From the NCBI GenBank assembly GCA_034440575.1, contig JAOTOL010001334.1, positions 421,501 through 485,500 on the forward strand: 64,000 nt of DNA. The letters are read 5' to 3'. Source of the stretch: Imbricaverruca yamaguchii. Lineage: Eukaryota > Arthropoda > Thecostraca > Neoverrucidae. Shown here in pieces: positions 33,769 to 48,300 of the stretch; within the stretch, counting starts at the first letter, position 1; every line of letters begins with the position of its first letter. Both the position numbers and the translations under genes were made by a program. Under the pieces are notes generated by a model, which did not search any database, was not told where the DNA came from, and saw only the letters and a program-made list of their open reading frames with translations.

Positions 33769-34550
33769 AATGCTGTGTCATCAGAACCTGCCATTTCACG
33801 TTCTCAATGCATTTTACTTTTCACAAAGATGAGGCACCTACCCGATTAGCTAGATATAACTCGTAACCATTGTGTTCAGTATTGCATTGCATAATATGCA
33901 CCATCATTTCCATTAATGCAACTTTGAAATTCCATTAATTATGCTTCGCAGACACCCAACAGGTCACCTTAAACATAATATTATGAAGAGCATAGAAGTT
34001 AATAATAGAATCCACATACATTTGTCATGCGTGACGTTTTCGTCAACATAATGTGCCTGATACTACGCGAAGTGTCTTGAAGGAGGAGCAAACATCGCAG
34101 AGTATACATTCCTAAATGCTTCTTTGCATCCATCACTGACAAAGCCAGGACGCTTCTCAAAGGAGGTGCACAAATAGCTGGAAACGTCGTCGAATGTCAG
34201 TGCATTAGCGCTAATGGTCCAGAAACAGCACGTGAAAATGAATTCGTACCCTTCCCTCCCCGCACCGAGCGAGGACTCGCAATAAGCGTCCGCCGGTCAG
34301 TGGAGCGTGGAGCGCTGCACGTGGATCGATGCCGGTGCTGAATGGGGCGAGTGGCGTCACCATTGTGGCCACTGGAGCTGGCGTCAGCTGTGCGGTCTCA
34401 ACGTTGACGGCGTCCAATTGTCGGACCTCATTGTTCCGTGTGATAGTGTGGCCTCTGTTCAGCGGCCGTTTCGCACGGACATGTTCATTAGTCGCTCCAG
34501 ACCGGTCAGGCGCTTGCTCCGCGGTCGCACCGTCACGCGAAGGATTCGCC
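33769..34550. other. No recognisable gene
   Basis: Short ORFs only before the 24-bp array. Confidence 0.4.
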
Positions 34551-34835
34551 TGGAACCGGTCAGGAGCCTTCACCTGGGACCGGTCAGGAGCCTTCGCCTG
34601 GGACCGGTCAGGAGCTTTCGCCTTAGACCGGTCAGGAGCCTTCATCTGGGACCGGTCAGGAGCCTTCGCCTCGGACCGCTCAGGAGCCTTCGCCTCGGAC
34701 CGGTCAGGAGCTTTCGCCTTAGACCGGTCAGGAGCCTTCATCTGGGACCGGTCAGGAGCCTTCGCCTCGGACCGCTCAGGAGCCTTCGCCTCGGACCGGT
34801 CAGGAGCTTTCGCCTTGGACCGGCCAGGCGCTTGT
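34551..34835. repeat. 24-bp minisatellite, open on both strands
   Basis: About 12 units of GGACCGGTCAGGAGCCTTCG + CCTC. Period 24 keeps frames open on both strands: minus 229 codons (KAPDRSEA repeats, 34,211-34,900), plus 230 and 216 codons (DRSGAFAS repeats). Variants (TTAGACC, CATCTGG, CTCGGACCG) recur in order, showing a super-period of about 120 bp (five units). No frame is clearly favoured, so I do not call a gene. Confidence 0.9.
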
Positions 34836-36156
34836 TCCGCAGCCACAACGTCACGCGGCGTACTGCGCTCTCCCCCCGCGTGCTGGGCTTCAGAGCACAA
34901 CCGGGCCGCGCAGCCGATTCAGGGAGGAACCAGGTGCTGGCCAGGAGAGAATCGGGTGTTGCAGAACCAAGAGATCTAGGACGGCTGGTGAAGCATTAAA
35001 AAGTCAGGCGGGGATGGGGTAACTCGTTAGTGCGGGTCGAGTCGTCCGATGCACCACGAAAAGACCATGGGGTGATGCAGCAGAAGTGGCCAGGACAACT
35101 CACGGTCAGGCTGGAATCGGGACGACCGTCACATGGCTGTGGTGGGATTTGTAACGATTTTGGGAGGAGTGGCACGGGTCAGTCATTTTTTGGTCTTACC
35201 ACTAAGTTCCTAGCCATGTGGCAGTGCTTGGTGCAGATCTGATTAGGCTGTTGCAAATCATACGGCGGAGATCCTGCGAAAACGTACTCACACCACGGAA
35301 AGTGGGCTTGGACCCAGAGGTTGGCAGAACGCTTCGGATGATCTAATGCGTAAATCGGCTTGTGTTGGTCAGTATATTTCCGATAGAGGCGTTGAAGCGA
35401 ACAACAAACACACATAAGCAGTGAGGCGCATTATATTGTGCAATTATTACGTGTATTGATGCTTCAAAGGTAATCATTAAGCACCTGTAGACACCTTTCT
35501 ATATTGCTGCTTCTGATATACGAAATTCCAGGCGACGAAGGCGGTATCGTATTGCAACATTTCAAACCAACACATATAGGTGCTATCATAATTCTTGGCA
35601 AAGGCGTTTTGGCATGATCACGCTGCTACAATCAACGAATATAATACTTCCATTATATCTCATGTTATCCTGGTTCGTGATCTTGAATCCATTCTTCTTG
35701 ATACTGTGCAGATATTCTAAGTTAAATGACGTTTCTTATAGGCATAGTCGAATATTTATTCGAGCCTACTAACAAAACAAAACTAACATATTTGTTCAGT
35801 TGAAACCACGAGACGCCCTAACCCTCCCTTCCCAAGTTCAACTGAAACCTAATTATTCATCGGTTATACAGTGGGCGACTGGTGACTTCGATTCCATCTG
35901 ATTAACTTTGAGATGCACTGTCAATATATCGCAGGAACTGCTCACTGGTGCCTCACTTCTGCAGAACAAGAACAGTTGACTGTGTTCTCCATCAATTTTG
36001 AAGCATCACCGCAGTCTTATTCCCTGGCGACATTGTGAACAAAATTGGTCGAGCACACCGATGCCGCCACTGTGGATCCTCGCCAGGCACTAGCATAAAT
36101 TATCTCTGTTGAACATGGAACATGAAAAAACTAAGTCACTTTGAACCGTGACTTGT
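34836..36156. other. 3' flank of the channel gene; nothing else recognisable
   Basis: Downstream of the channel stop codon (36,157). It presumably contains the 3' UTR near 36.1 kb; no unambiguous poly-A signal was pinned down. Short ORFs only. Confidence 0.4.
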
Positions 36157-36324
36157 TCAGAACCAGAGGAACCAAGCCCAGTAGCCGAGATTGAAGCCGA
36201 CGAAGAGGACGACGAGCAGCAAGCGCGAGACTCGATCCATGTGGTCTGCGTCCTCCAGCCAGGCGGCGACTGCTCGAAAACATCTCATCCAAGTCTGGCT
36301 TGTGACTGTCTTCGACACTTTGCT
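36157..36324 (-). CDS. Channel exon 9 (M4 and stop)
   Basis: Acceptor TTTGCGTGCAG|AGC, phase 0, 168 nt to the TGA at 36,157-36,159. It encodes the end of the loop and M4 (RLLLVVLFVGFNLGYWAWFL), with the Phe-Asn-x-x-Tyr-Trp pattern typical of M4, and ends two residues later. Confidence 0.92.
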   Translation of the reverse strand, partial: SKVSKTVTSQTWMRCFRAVAAWLEDADHMDRVSRLLLVVLFVGFNLGYWAWFLWF

Positions 36325-39300
36325 CTGCACGCAAACGACACACAACCGGGCTCAGTATGACTTAGCTGAACAAGATCAGCGTGCAAACAGTAGTGCATCT
36401 CAGATGTCTGGTTAAACAGCCACCTGAAACTGGGCTATTAGACGTACGAGCTGCATTAACCGCCTTCTGAACTCAGCTCTGCACTGCTAACTGGAACGAC
36501 TAAACAAGACGCTGATTACGTGCCGCTTTGTAGATCTGAATCATGCTGGGCACAGTGTACATACGGCTTCCGACAAACGTTTTTTTGCTGTCTACAATAC
36601 CTAGAGCAAGCTAGAGTGCTCAGTATTTAGAACAGAGTAGGGGGACACCACCTGCAACGTGCAGTAGACTTTGTATCGGGATCACGAGAACTACAGAGCA
36701 TGAAGCTGAAAACTTTCATCAAGGTGAGGTTTACCTCTGCATGGTTCCTTTGCGCGGTGGTGTTGGTTGTCTCTACCTACTTGCTACATGGAAAGTTGAC
36801 AGAAGCTATAAATGGATGAACCTGAACCAGAAGACCACCAGTACATGCAGTTAGGCCAGGATGGTGTCCGTATATTGTTATTCAAATGGGTTGCATAGCT
36901 TGCTCTACGGTGCTAATTAATTTTATCTTCGTCTATGGCGTTCTTAGTCTGAATTGCACTTCTCGCATCCTTGCGATACATTCATTAATTAAATCCGAGA
37001 ACAGAACTGATAGATTCAAAAATACTTGTGAGCATTTTAGCTAACCCCTCAATTTTAAGAAAGCACTGGAAAGAAAACAAATCATAATATGGCTGCATTA
37101 TATACTTGTCTCAATGTCTCGAGTGTAGAGTTTGGGAGTGTGGTATACTGTGTTCAGAAATGTTGTGATGAGCCCTTTTAAAAGCTTGATGATAAGTATG
37201 TCAATTTCACATTATGATTGGCGATCTGGTGGTGAAATATCTTGTTAGAAGTTACATAATTGGATGATGTCTTGTTCAACTGTTTCTGGTTAAAGGATAT
37301 TGATATATTAGATGATACCTGATTAGACGGTATATAAATATACGGTGTATAAATAAGCAGTGTCCGTTTGGCGGTATCAAATCAGGCGATACCTGGTTAG
37401 GCGATGTATAGTTAAACTGTATCTGGTTTTACGGTATGTAGATAAGCAGTGTCTGGTTAGGCGATGTCTGGTTAGGTGATGTCTGGTTAGACGGTGTCTG
37501 GTTATGCGGTGTCTGGTTAGGCGGTGTCTGGTTAGGCGATGTCTAGTTAGACGGTGTCTGGTTAGGCGGTGTCTGGTTAGGCGATGTCTAGTTAGACGGT
37601 GTCTGGTTAGGCGGTGTCTGGTTAGACGGTGTCCGGTTAGACGGTGCTGGTTGACGGTGTCTGGTTAGGCGGTGTCTGGTTAGGATGGCTGGATAGCTAG
37701 TATAGTCTGGATAGGATTCTGGATAGTTAAGATGTCGTGTTGGGTTGGACGGCGTCTCTGGTTTGCTGCATGACCACCTAGACGGTGGATAGCCGGGTCA
37801 CGGCGGGATGACACACGGCGGGGTTCTGCTCTGACCTGTGCCGGACGAACTCGGCAGGGTTCTGCTCTGACCTGTGCCGGATGAACTCGGCTGGGCCGCA
37901 CCCACGTCAGCTCGTCGTCACTCCGCTGGCGCGACGTGCGCTGCACGAAAATCAACACCACGTACTCGAGGATGATGAGGAAGTCGAACACGAGGCAGCC
38001 CACGTACCAGATGTCGCTGGCACGGATGTAGGAAACTTCCAGGCCCGTGCTGCACGCATCAGTTGGTCGCATGATAAATGTGTACAACTCCGCTGATGCA
38101 ATTTTAAATTATTTACAGTTCCGAACATTGAGCAATCGCCGCGTCCGCCGTGAGAAGGAAAACAAGAAGAGCTTCCATGGGAACAATACATCCGAATGAG
38201 TGATCCAGTCGCTTCCTGAATAAAGAACACACTACCTTTAACAATTCCAAAGAATGTGATTCTATTACTATATCATACAACATGTAGCCCGAATCATGAT
38301 CATCCTGCATACATGGGCTTCAGAACAATGGGAACTGCTGTCAGATCATTACATGCGAACTACAGTAAAACAAGAACAAGATATCGACTTGGAGCCAGGG
38401 ATTAGACATGAAAGTGACGCATGGCACAACCAAGATGGAAGCCTGCCTCACAGAATCGATATAAACCTTACTCACGGACACCACGTGAGTTTTCCCCAGA
38501 TGATTTTAACCTAACGCAGACACCACATGACCTTTCCCTAGATGATTTTAACCTACCACAAACACCACGCAAACTTTCCCAGGTGATTTTGACATGACCC
38601 ATAGGGATGACATAAACTTTCCCCGGATGATTTTGACCTGACCAAAGTGAGACCGATCTGACATGATCTGGCACACAAAAACCAACGACATTTTGACTTG
38701 AGTATGAATTTGTATTACCAAGGAAGACCACTATTGTGATGTTACTTAATAATTTTCCGTCAGAGGACGGGGGAGCGACATGAGGGAGAACAGGTTATCG
38801 ACCACCAAGAGGACGACGCATGCTTCAATGCCACTCCGTGTGTGCTTTGCTGGCCTCAAATCCATTGGTGTGTAAATGCCACCCATACGCTGTGAGTACG
38901 ACTCAGAGCAAGGCATTACTCACAGGCTAGACGTGAACATTGTGAGCAGCGCGAGCAGCGAGGTGATGCAGAGCACCATCCTGCCGGGGATGATCTCGGG
39001 TGGCAGGAACATGCTCAGCCAGGAGGTGGCCACCAGCAACACGCAGGGCAGGAACGTGTGCCACAGAAAGAAGGTGGTGCGCCGCTGAAGTCGCACCGTC
39101 ACCATCACCGTCGAGTAGCAGTTGTCTGAAACAGACACACAGTGGCAGACGTCTGAAACAGACACACAGCAGCAGCTGACTGGAGCGGAATCACAGCAAA
39201 CAGGAGAGGGAGAGGGAGAGGGATATGGAGAGGGAGGGGGAGAAAAGAGAGAGAGGGACAGGGAGAGGGATGGGGAGGGGAGAGGGAGAAGAAAATGCAT

Positions 39301-42300
39301 AGGCAAAGGCAGAGGAAATTAGAGACGGAGACACAGATACACTATCGGCATCAGGAACTATCGGAATTCGCTGCACCCACATTGAAATGCATACTTGTGT
39401 TTGTATTTATATTCGCGCTTGTGTGCGCCGTTGTCTATTGGCGTGCTTTGGTTCCAACTATGGCTCTCGTATCGGTTTTCAATAATGATGTGAGACGTTT
39501 TAAATTATTCAAGGTTGCTTATTGCTGAACACGTGGGTGCTTCTTGAGATGAAAGCCAACGGCAGATATACAGAAATGTACAAACAAGCATACCTGACTT
39601 TACAGATGTATTCGGAAGAGAATATCTGCATGAAGTCCCTGTCTGCTCTTTTTGTTTGTTATTGCGTGATTTCAATTCATAGTTGATACCTCGTAATGCG
39701 CTTTATACAAGGATGTTCATGCATAACAGTTTGCTGGGTTAAAATACCTGCTGGAAAATCGGTCAAGCCGATTTTTCTCTTCTGTCTTTTTCACGGAGTG
39801 AATAAAAAGAATCATGAACAAAATGCATGCACAACATAATTTGTACTGCGACACGTAGAAAACATCTCATGGGCTGAGGCGATGATTGCTCGCCCTTCGT
39901 TCAGAGCGATACTCATAGCGATCAGATAGCTAAGACTGAATTTGCATATGTACTCGCGTCGAAACAGCGCGTGATAGGGCCGCTCCTTTCGATCGACACA
40001 AGGAAGTTGTTGCGCGCCAGTTGGTCGTTGGAGTAGATGTTCTGGCTGGCCGGTGTCCAGTCCCAAACCATGCCGCTGTCGTCATAGTTGTCTGCAGCAC
40101 AAACATCGCCGTCGTCATTACTAGAACTGCTGACACGTCACCGAAAATGCATTATCAGTTTCGGTTTCAGGTTCAGTTGGGATCAATTTGCGACGTGTGC
40201 CATGGAGTCAGGTGGCCTCCTGCCGTTCATAACTCGGTGCCTCGCGGTGTGGCCACCAGGTGTACTCGTATCTCGCGCGTTACGGCGCTTATGCTCAGGC
40301 TGGCATTCAGTACGCTGGGGTCGTCACTGTCCGTCTACAGACTGCATTGATGCCACTGAATGATTTCACGCATTGTCCTGCACTTATATAAACTGGAGTG
40401 CAGATTCGAACGCATCAGAAGCGGTTCTCCTCTGTCAAATATGATATATGAGTGGCGAACTTCAATGCAAAATGCGAAATTGTCGAAATAGGCGAGGCTT
40501 GTAAAAGTGAAGCACTTCTGAGCTTGATTATGGTGTTGGCATGTGTCGGTGTTTGGAATTATCGAAGTTTTCATGCATGTAAACTATAGATGCAAATTGC
40601 ATTGTTTGTTATTGCCATCAACGATGTGGGTGCATCATTGCCAACTTTCGAAAGGAAAGCACTATTCGTTGATGACTTTGCCCTTTGGTGTTCTTTGCAC
40701 ACTGTGCACTCGATGAAGACAACTCCAGCTGGCTGTCGGGAAGATACAGGATTGGTGTGACGAAACAGGTTTCGCTATGTCTGCAACGAAGACCGTCGCT
40801 GTTCGCTTCTGTCGCAAGCGTTCTTGCATAGATCCGGTGATAATACTCAACGGAAGCCGCATTCCATTCAAACCAGCTGCCAAGTTTCTAGCGTTTCTAG
40901 GCGCATGGATTGATCGCCGGTTGACACATAGCATCCACATCAACAACCTTGCGCAGAAATGTGCAAAGAGACTGCAGGTGATGAATACTGTCTCGAGACG
41001 TTCGTATGGCGCAGATAGATATGCTTTACTTCTGATGTACCGATCTCTTGTGCGTTCTAAGATTGACTACGGATGTTTTATTTTCGGAGTATCTGACACA
41101 GCCAAGCGTCGCCTTGATGTGATTCACAATGCAGCTCTTCGCACTGCTACTGGAGCATTTCCTACTTCCCCGGCTGACAGTGTAATATCAGAGATAGATG
41201 AGTTACCTCTTGCGCTGCGCCGTAAATTATTGAGGCTAGGTACGCATGCAATGTTGCGCAAAGCCGAAAGTATCCAGCCTATCAGCGAATATTCGCAGGG
41301 ACACCAAGGCCACACCAGGGGGTCAATATTCAGCATGGATTGCCGTTCTACATTCGTATGGCCTCGACCATCCGTAATTGTAATATTAGGCCGGGTTGTG
41401 TGACACGTACTATTACGCTGACCGCTCCTCTTTGGCAGGCTTCCCAGTACAAATTGATGTCACTATGTCATGTTTAACCCGCGCCGTCTCGGGGGAGAGG
41501 GCCTTCAACCACCCCCTCAGGTTTTTCATGGATACTGAAAAAACGGCGCGCTGCCGCGCTCCGACATTTGGGATGTCTATTCCCACATCAATTTGGCATG
41601 TTGTGTCAGACTTTTGAAGTCAGGTCATCTATGGTCAACGAGTTATTCTAGGTCAAGTGAGGTCACTTCCAAAAACTTTCAACAAGTTGTCACACTTTAA
41701 CGGATAAATATATTTTAATGAAACTTTCAGCGTTTGCTTTTCTTTAGAGATGCAACAAAACGTACTATATATATTTTTTTTCGTTGTTGACTACTTACTA
41801 ATTTTGCATATTTGCCTAATAGAGTTAAAATCGAAGATTCTGGCTAAAGAAAACATTTTATTAGAGCAAGTTGACTTCGAACAAAGTTTTTCGGTGGGCT
41901 CTACGCATGAGAAAAGGACAATTTAAGAAAACTTTGAAACTCAAAATTTTCAAATTCCAAAACATAAAATTGGATTTTTTAGTGGCCACACTTTTTATTG
42001 TCCTGGTCGATTTCACTGTCCTTTTCTGATTTCAAATGTTTTTTCTTCTTCAAATATCCACCCAAAATGAACTCCCAGAGCCAAAAACATAATGTAAGTC
42101 ATGAAAATGTGGGCCCCCTAGATACTTCACTTTTGGGATAATTTTGTTTTCGTGAATGGTGTCAGGCCTTACTCGTTGAACACCTTCCGATGACATTTCT
42201 TTCGTTTTCGTGCGACGCCTAGTTTATATTTTAGAAGGGGGTTCCTATCAGCCCCCTCCCCCAGAGACCTGGTGTGAGGATCTGACCGAAGAGACAGGCA

Positions 42301-45300
42301 AGCCCCGAGGAAATCCGCGCTGTGCTGGCATTAGAAACAATATACGAATTTCGTGAGTTCTCGCGGATTTACACGGACGGTTTCAAGTCAGACGTTGGAT
42401 GCGCTTACATCAGTCGATATGGGGTTCGGTCTTTTCGTTTGCCAACACATGCATTAATTTTTACTGCTGAATTTTACGCGATTCTTCAACCCCTGTACTT
42501 GATAAAAGAAGACTAGGCCATCAAACACGTGATTTTCACAGACTCCCTGAGCAATCTCTGAGCACTGAAAGCCTTCAGCCAAGATAACAGACTTGTCAGT
42601 AGGATTATACGAGTCGTCAAATCCCTAATCGTCAAATCGTAAAATCCTAACTGTACTGCAATCCCACTGCACTACAAATAGCGAGCATGGGATGGAACTT
42701 TTCCAGCTCACCTTTCGTTGTCGTTTCTACAAGTCATAATAGTTTCTGAAGATATTCCTGAAGTTACATGTTTTGTTGGACACAGACGTGAGTGTTTTTT
42801 TTTATATCTCTGCTGAAATGAAGTAACTTTGGAAATGGTCTTGGTTATAAAACTTTGGTTTGGGTGTTCTGCCATGCTTTTCTTCCTGAGCCGAGGTATC
42901 AAGTGGCTTTGGCTGCGCTGAATTTCTTTATCTTTCACACGCTTGCGTAAAATTTTCCACTCGGTACTCATGTTTAGAGCGGCTTACCAGGATGCGTTAT
43001 GCAACAGGATGACGAAATCGTCCACACACCAGGCAGCCCAGTGTAATGTGTATGTAGCTGTGTAAGGCAGCTCAGTGTAAAGTGAAGCAATAGCAAGTTT
43101 ACCTTATGACCTGAATAGCTAGTGTGCACCAACGAGTGGTACAATCTACAAAGTGGGAATTCGAATAAGAAAAATGGATGGACAGTGGAAAAAAGGATAA
43201 TTAAATACGAAAATACAAGCCTTCCGATCCTCAGGTTCACAAGTTTATGTCAAGCCGAACTTGTTGCACAAGGCATCAAACATCCGACAGATCGTGGGGC
43301 GTCAGCTGAACGGCACTACCATAGCATGGGCTGGCATGGACACCAATGTACCGGGACAACTCAGGTAGTCAGACTCCCTTCGGTCCAGCTGTCCGCTGAA
43401 CTTACCGGGCGAAGCGACGAGCACCTCGTACAGCTTATCCATGCCACACAACAGACCGTATGGAGTATAGATCGGGAGCCAGTCCGACCTTCTATAATCA
43501 TCTAGGTCGTCTATACCTACATGTTATCATAGCTGACATCTGAAGGCGTCGGAGTATAGTGATGCGATGAAGTTCATGCATGGTGTACTGGGCGTGGGTC
43601 AAACGTTGTTTTATCACAGCACATAACATATTTGAGGATCTGAACTACGCATCGGAACAGTGTGTTGGTGAGTTGACTTACAGCTTCCAAACTCGACGTA
43701 GCACTCTTGGGTATCAAATGGATACGACGAGAAGTCCATGTTGCATGTAACTGTCGTTCTTGCGCTGGAAAACACCCAAGCATGGACGGCTGTCTGAGCA
43801 CATCGAAGACAGCCCACATCGGGAGAGCGCACACTGATAACTACGTGGGAGGGGTGAGGAGGCGGGTGCTCTTCACTAAAGATAGTCGAACAGGGGAGCA
43901 TTTACACCGAGGACAACACAAGACGGCGATCCCCAATACTGAAACAGCTTAGGCTGGGGAGCATTCACACTGAGGAGAACATAGGACGGGGGTTCCCATA
44001 CTGAAGACAGCTCACATTGGGGAGCATTTACACTGGGAACTAAATGGAAGGGGTGAGGGAGCGGTGTTCTTTACCAAAGATAGTCACACCTGGGAGCATT
44101 CACACTGATACCTACTTGGGATGGTTGAGGGGGCTGGGGTGTCCTTCACTGAAAGTAGTCGCACCAGTAAGTAATTACACTGAAGCAACATATGACGGGG
44201 GTTCCAATACTGAAGACAGTCGCACATGGGGAGTATTCACACTGAGGACAGTATAGGACGTCAGATTCCCGTACTGAAGGCAACTCACATCGGGGAGTGT
44301 GCAGTCGCACTGGGGAGTATTAACACTTTGAACAACATAGGACTTTGAACAACATAGGACAGCCCACGTCAGGTGTTCACACTGAAACCTGCATTATTAG
44401 ATATGAGAGAGAGGGCTTCCACACTGAAGACAACTCGCATCGGGAGTACCCCTACCCACAGCGATGATGGGCTGCTATATTGGGAGCACAAATACTGGAA
44501 ATATTTGACATCAACTGCAAACATCACGAATAAAAGCCGGGTATTAATACCATTTTCCAACGCTAAATATACTTATTCCATCGGCTCCTCCTAGTATGTT
44601 GACGGCGACGGTGGAACAATTCACTCTACTAACATGTAACAATACTTCAGCAGTTACTAACGCATTTTATATTTTCACAACCAGAGTTCCCAATACCAAG
44701 CGAATTCATGAACTAATTGTTTAGCCTCGAACAATCTTCCATCATACACAAATACATCTCCTCTTCGGCCAGTAATGCGCAGCAACCTTCGTGTCGGGCG
44801 CCCCGCCCCATCTAGCCGCTATCTCCCATAGCTTACTACATGCTGAGCATGACGTATCCGTTCTTGAACAGCAAGATCTTGCCGAGCTTGCGGAGTACCG
44901 AGACCGCACTCATGGCCTCCAGGTTGTAGATCATGACGTCGGGCAGCCATAGCTTCTCCCGCAGCTCGGGAGCCAGCCAGATGCTGGACACGTTGGTGAA
45001 TAGCTCTGGATCACCCAATCGTGAATCGGGCCAGAACACAGCCAGGTAGATCTGGTATCGCAGAAACTGTGTGCAGCAGACACTCCAGGTTGTCACGGTC
45101 ACATGGTCTGGCGACAAAACCAACAACATAAGATGAGTGAACGAAGCAAGACAAAAATCAAAGAAGAGATGGCATACTTGCAAAACAATGATACATAACT
45201 TGTGCGGTCGTTTATCCGTACAAATATTCACAGTATCAAGTTCATTACCTAATGCACGTGTTGCAATTGCCTCTTGCAAAAATCGCCGTTCGTAAACAAT

Positions 45301-48300
45301 AAAACCGAGCCTCATCCATATCGGGCACACTAGATTACAGCCAATGTTCGAACAGTTGGCATGAAGACAACATTACATGGCAACACAATATGAAACAATG
45401 TAAGTACCAATATCTTAGAAAAGCTTCACCTACATTTCCCCGTGTTTCAACAGGTACAAATCAAATCCATCAATGTAGTGAACATTTGCGGGATATGCAA
45501 CAATGAAGCAACGTGCAGGGTTTTCATGGCCGAATCGACGTCTTATTAGGTATGGCGGTGCGTGGCAGATGGCAGATATGGCTGCGTTATGGCAGACTCT
45601 TGATAACTCTTCTGCTGTTTTTTTGGTAGTCGAGTGGTGTTCAAAACATTACAATCTGCGCACAATTTACATGAAATTCAGAATTAATGAATAAAATAAA
45701 ATTTGCGTGCATCCATGTTATCTGCAATAATACACAAAAATATTTTGAGGTAGCATAGTTGAGCCATTCGCTTGCTGCAGGAGTGTGCGCATAAGCAATA
45801 TAGCAGTGAAGACACAATATTGCCCGATGATCTGACTTCCAAAAGGGGCGTCTTTGGGGTGGAGTCCTATGTTGCATATCGCAACATTTTGCATGCGCCA
45901 TTGCGTGAGCCGCTGCTTCTTCAGTGCTCGATTCATACATTATCTGAAGGATATAAAATAGGACCCTATGTAGTCGCTACTCACCAGTGTTGGAGAGCAT
46001 GATGGCTAATGCATGTACCTCCCCCTCTCCCTTCCGAACTGGTTTCATGCAAAATGTGTGACTATGTAGTATGTGACTATGAAGTATGACCCAAGAAAGG
46101 TAGATTTGAAGAAAAACACCTAGAGTGATTTAGTGTCAAGATGTGGCTCACGCTGGTATGCTATTGCTGACATGTTGCATGCACGGTGTTCAATGACGCT
46201 TGGGCAGTTAGCTGACTGGCTGTGAGTTCCATCGACGGTGTTCAGGGCCCACACAGCCTGTTGAATGGGATGACAAAGCGTCCTAGATGAACCCGCTAGT
46301 TGAAATTATTCCTGTGCTCGAAACAATAGGCTACTCAGTCACTCAGCTGTTCTGACGAGGATGAGTCTATTGACGATCATTTCATGTTACAATGTCTTGC
46401 AATGAGCTACAAAAGGAAGCATGAAAATCAAATACGCTGTCTAGCATTGCTACGTATTGTGACTTACCCCTTTTGCCTCGTCTATGTCTAAGATGTTCTC
46501 CAGAGCAAACCTCAGGAAACACTGCATGGGAGAGCCATCTGCAAAATGTTCGTTTCGTCAAACAATTAACAATGGTGTGGTACATGAGGGACTCGTAACA
46601 GGTCTCGTAACAGGTCCGACCAGATTGTCATTGCCAGTAGGCCAGCCAGGGCTTGTGAAGGAATGAGCTATATATCTGGATTGTCCCTCAAAAGAAGCTC
46701 TTATGGTTTGATCTTAGCATAGTCTTGAACCCCAGCTCAAACTTCTCTGAATAATGGTCAGAAACGCTGCCCAAAGCACTAATTTTGTATTGTCAGTGCG
46801 GAATAACATTGTGTAACATTGTCGTGCGGTGCAATAACAGCGCAAGATGGATGGGAGTCTTAGGGCTGGCCGCAAACGTTTTTCTCCTGGATTTTTCTTC
46901 CTCACCTAGGTGGATAACACCAATCAAACAGCCAATGCTCTGTGCAATATCTGGAGCACCGTGACATTGTTGAAATTGTGTCCGGTCATGTCACGTTGAG
47001 TTATATCTTTTTTTATGGAATAACCGAATTAATTATGATAAGCATGGAAATGACTATGATAATTTGATAATCATGATGGTGACTGAGTACACTGGTGCTA
47101 CTGGCCCCAGCAGGACGGATTTTTTCCCGACTCCGACCCCTCCACTCCCGCACCTACCCTGGAACACTTTGTGTCACTAGCCTCTCAGTCTTTGAAGTTT
47201 TTGTGTAGGGGGGGGGGATGATCATCCTGTCTTATTCTTCCCCACTATGTGCTATCAGCGGAGCTAATTTTCAGCACGATGTTCAAGCGAGATCCTCATT
47301 GCGCACCAAGTACAATACCGCACGCGAGAACAAAGAGAACAGAACGTATCAACACGACGAAAGCGTGCAGTCTTTCACTACATGCAAATGCCGTAAATCG
47401 AATGGAACAAACAGCTCGCTGGAAACCACTACAATGCACACACACCTGGCTCATTATACGTTGGTGGCTTGCATGTTCAGCACAAGAGACCGTGCAGAAT
47501 GATGTTAGTTCGATGAGAGCCAGACGGTATACTCGATTGGTACAGTCACACATGTTCACATCGCACGCGACGCGATGTTACGGCCACAAATGGCGGCCCG
47601 AACATCCCGTGGCAAATACCGTGAGGAACGGGTGCAACCGTTGTACACTCGGCGCACAATTGTTGCACTGCAACGTACTAGTTACAGCGCAGCTTCTGTT
47701 CGGCACAGCCGTCCGATGGACATGACGATCTAGGGCCACGAGGTACATCCATAAAAATGTAGGAATTGGTAGTGAATACGTCGGTCGGCCTTTCATCGAT
47801 ATTTCCAGCTCCAGCCCCACTATGACACCGTGGAATATTTCGTCTTGCATTGCAAAGAGTAAGATTCGCGGTTATTGTGCCCTTATTCACTTATGTATTC
47901 CTGCTTCACCTGGATAATAATTACGTTGCGGTGCGCGTTTCATAATTGTATGTGTGTTTTTCGCTCTAGTGAATTATTAAAGGCCGAAGTATGGATGCAT
48001 ATATTTCTCGGGCAATTGCTGTCATCCAGAATACTCGTGAGTATGCAACCAATGGAATAAATGGTGCTTCAGGTTACTAAAACTTAAAAAATGTAAAACT
48101 GCAAAAATATAAAGTTTGTACAGGTGCGAAATACGCCTATTCACCACATTTAATATAATTGCTTCTTTCACTTCATATACCTAATATTCACATAGCATAG
48201 AAACATTTTGCATAGGAACATTTTGCTTCTGCGTCATAAAAATCGTCAGGAAGAAAAACATTCCTGCATATTTTGAATCTGTTGAACATATTTAAGTTCC

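Noticed and set aside
34211..34999. Overlapping ORFs of 229, 230 and 216 codons
   Set aside because: All derive from a 24-bp array whose period keeps frames open; there is no splice, signal or domain evidence for any one of them.
37380..37690. Telomere-like repeats because of recurring GGTTAGGC
   Set aside because: The unit is a 15-bp minisatellite GTCTGGTTAGGCGGT, not a TTAGG or TTAGGG array.
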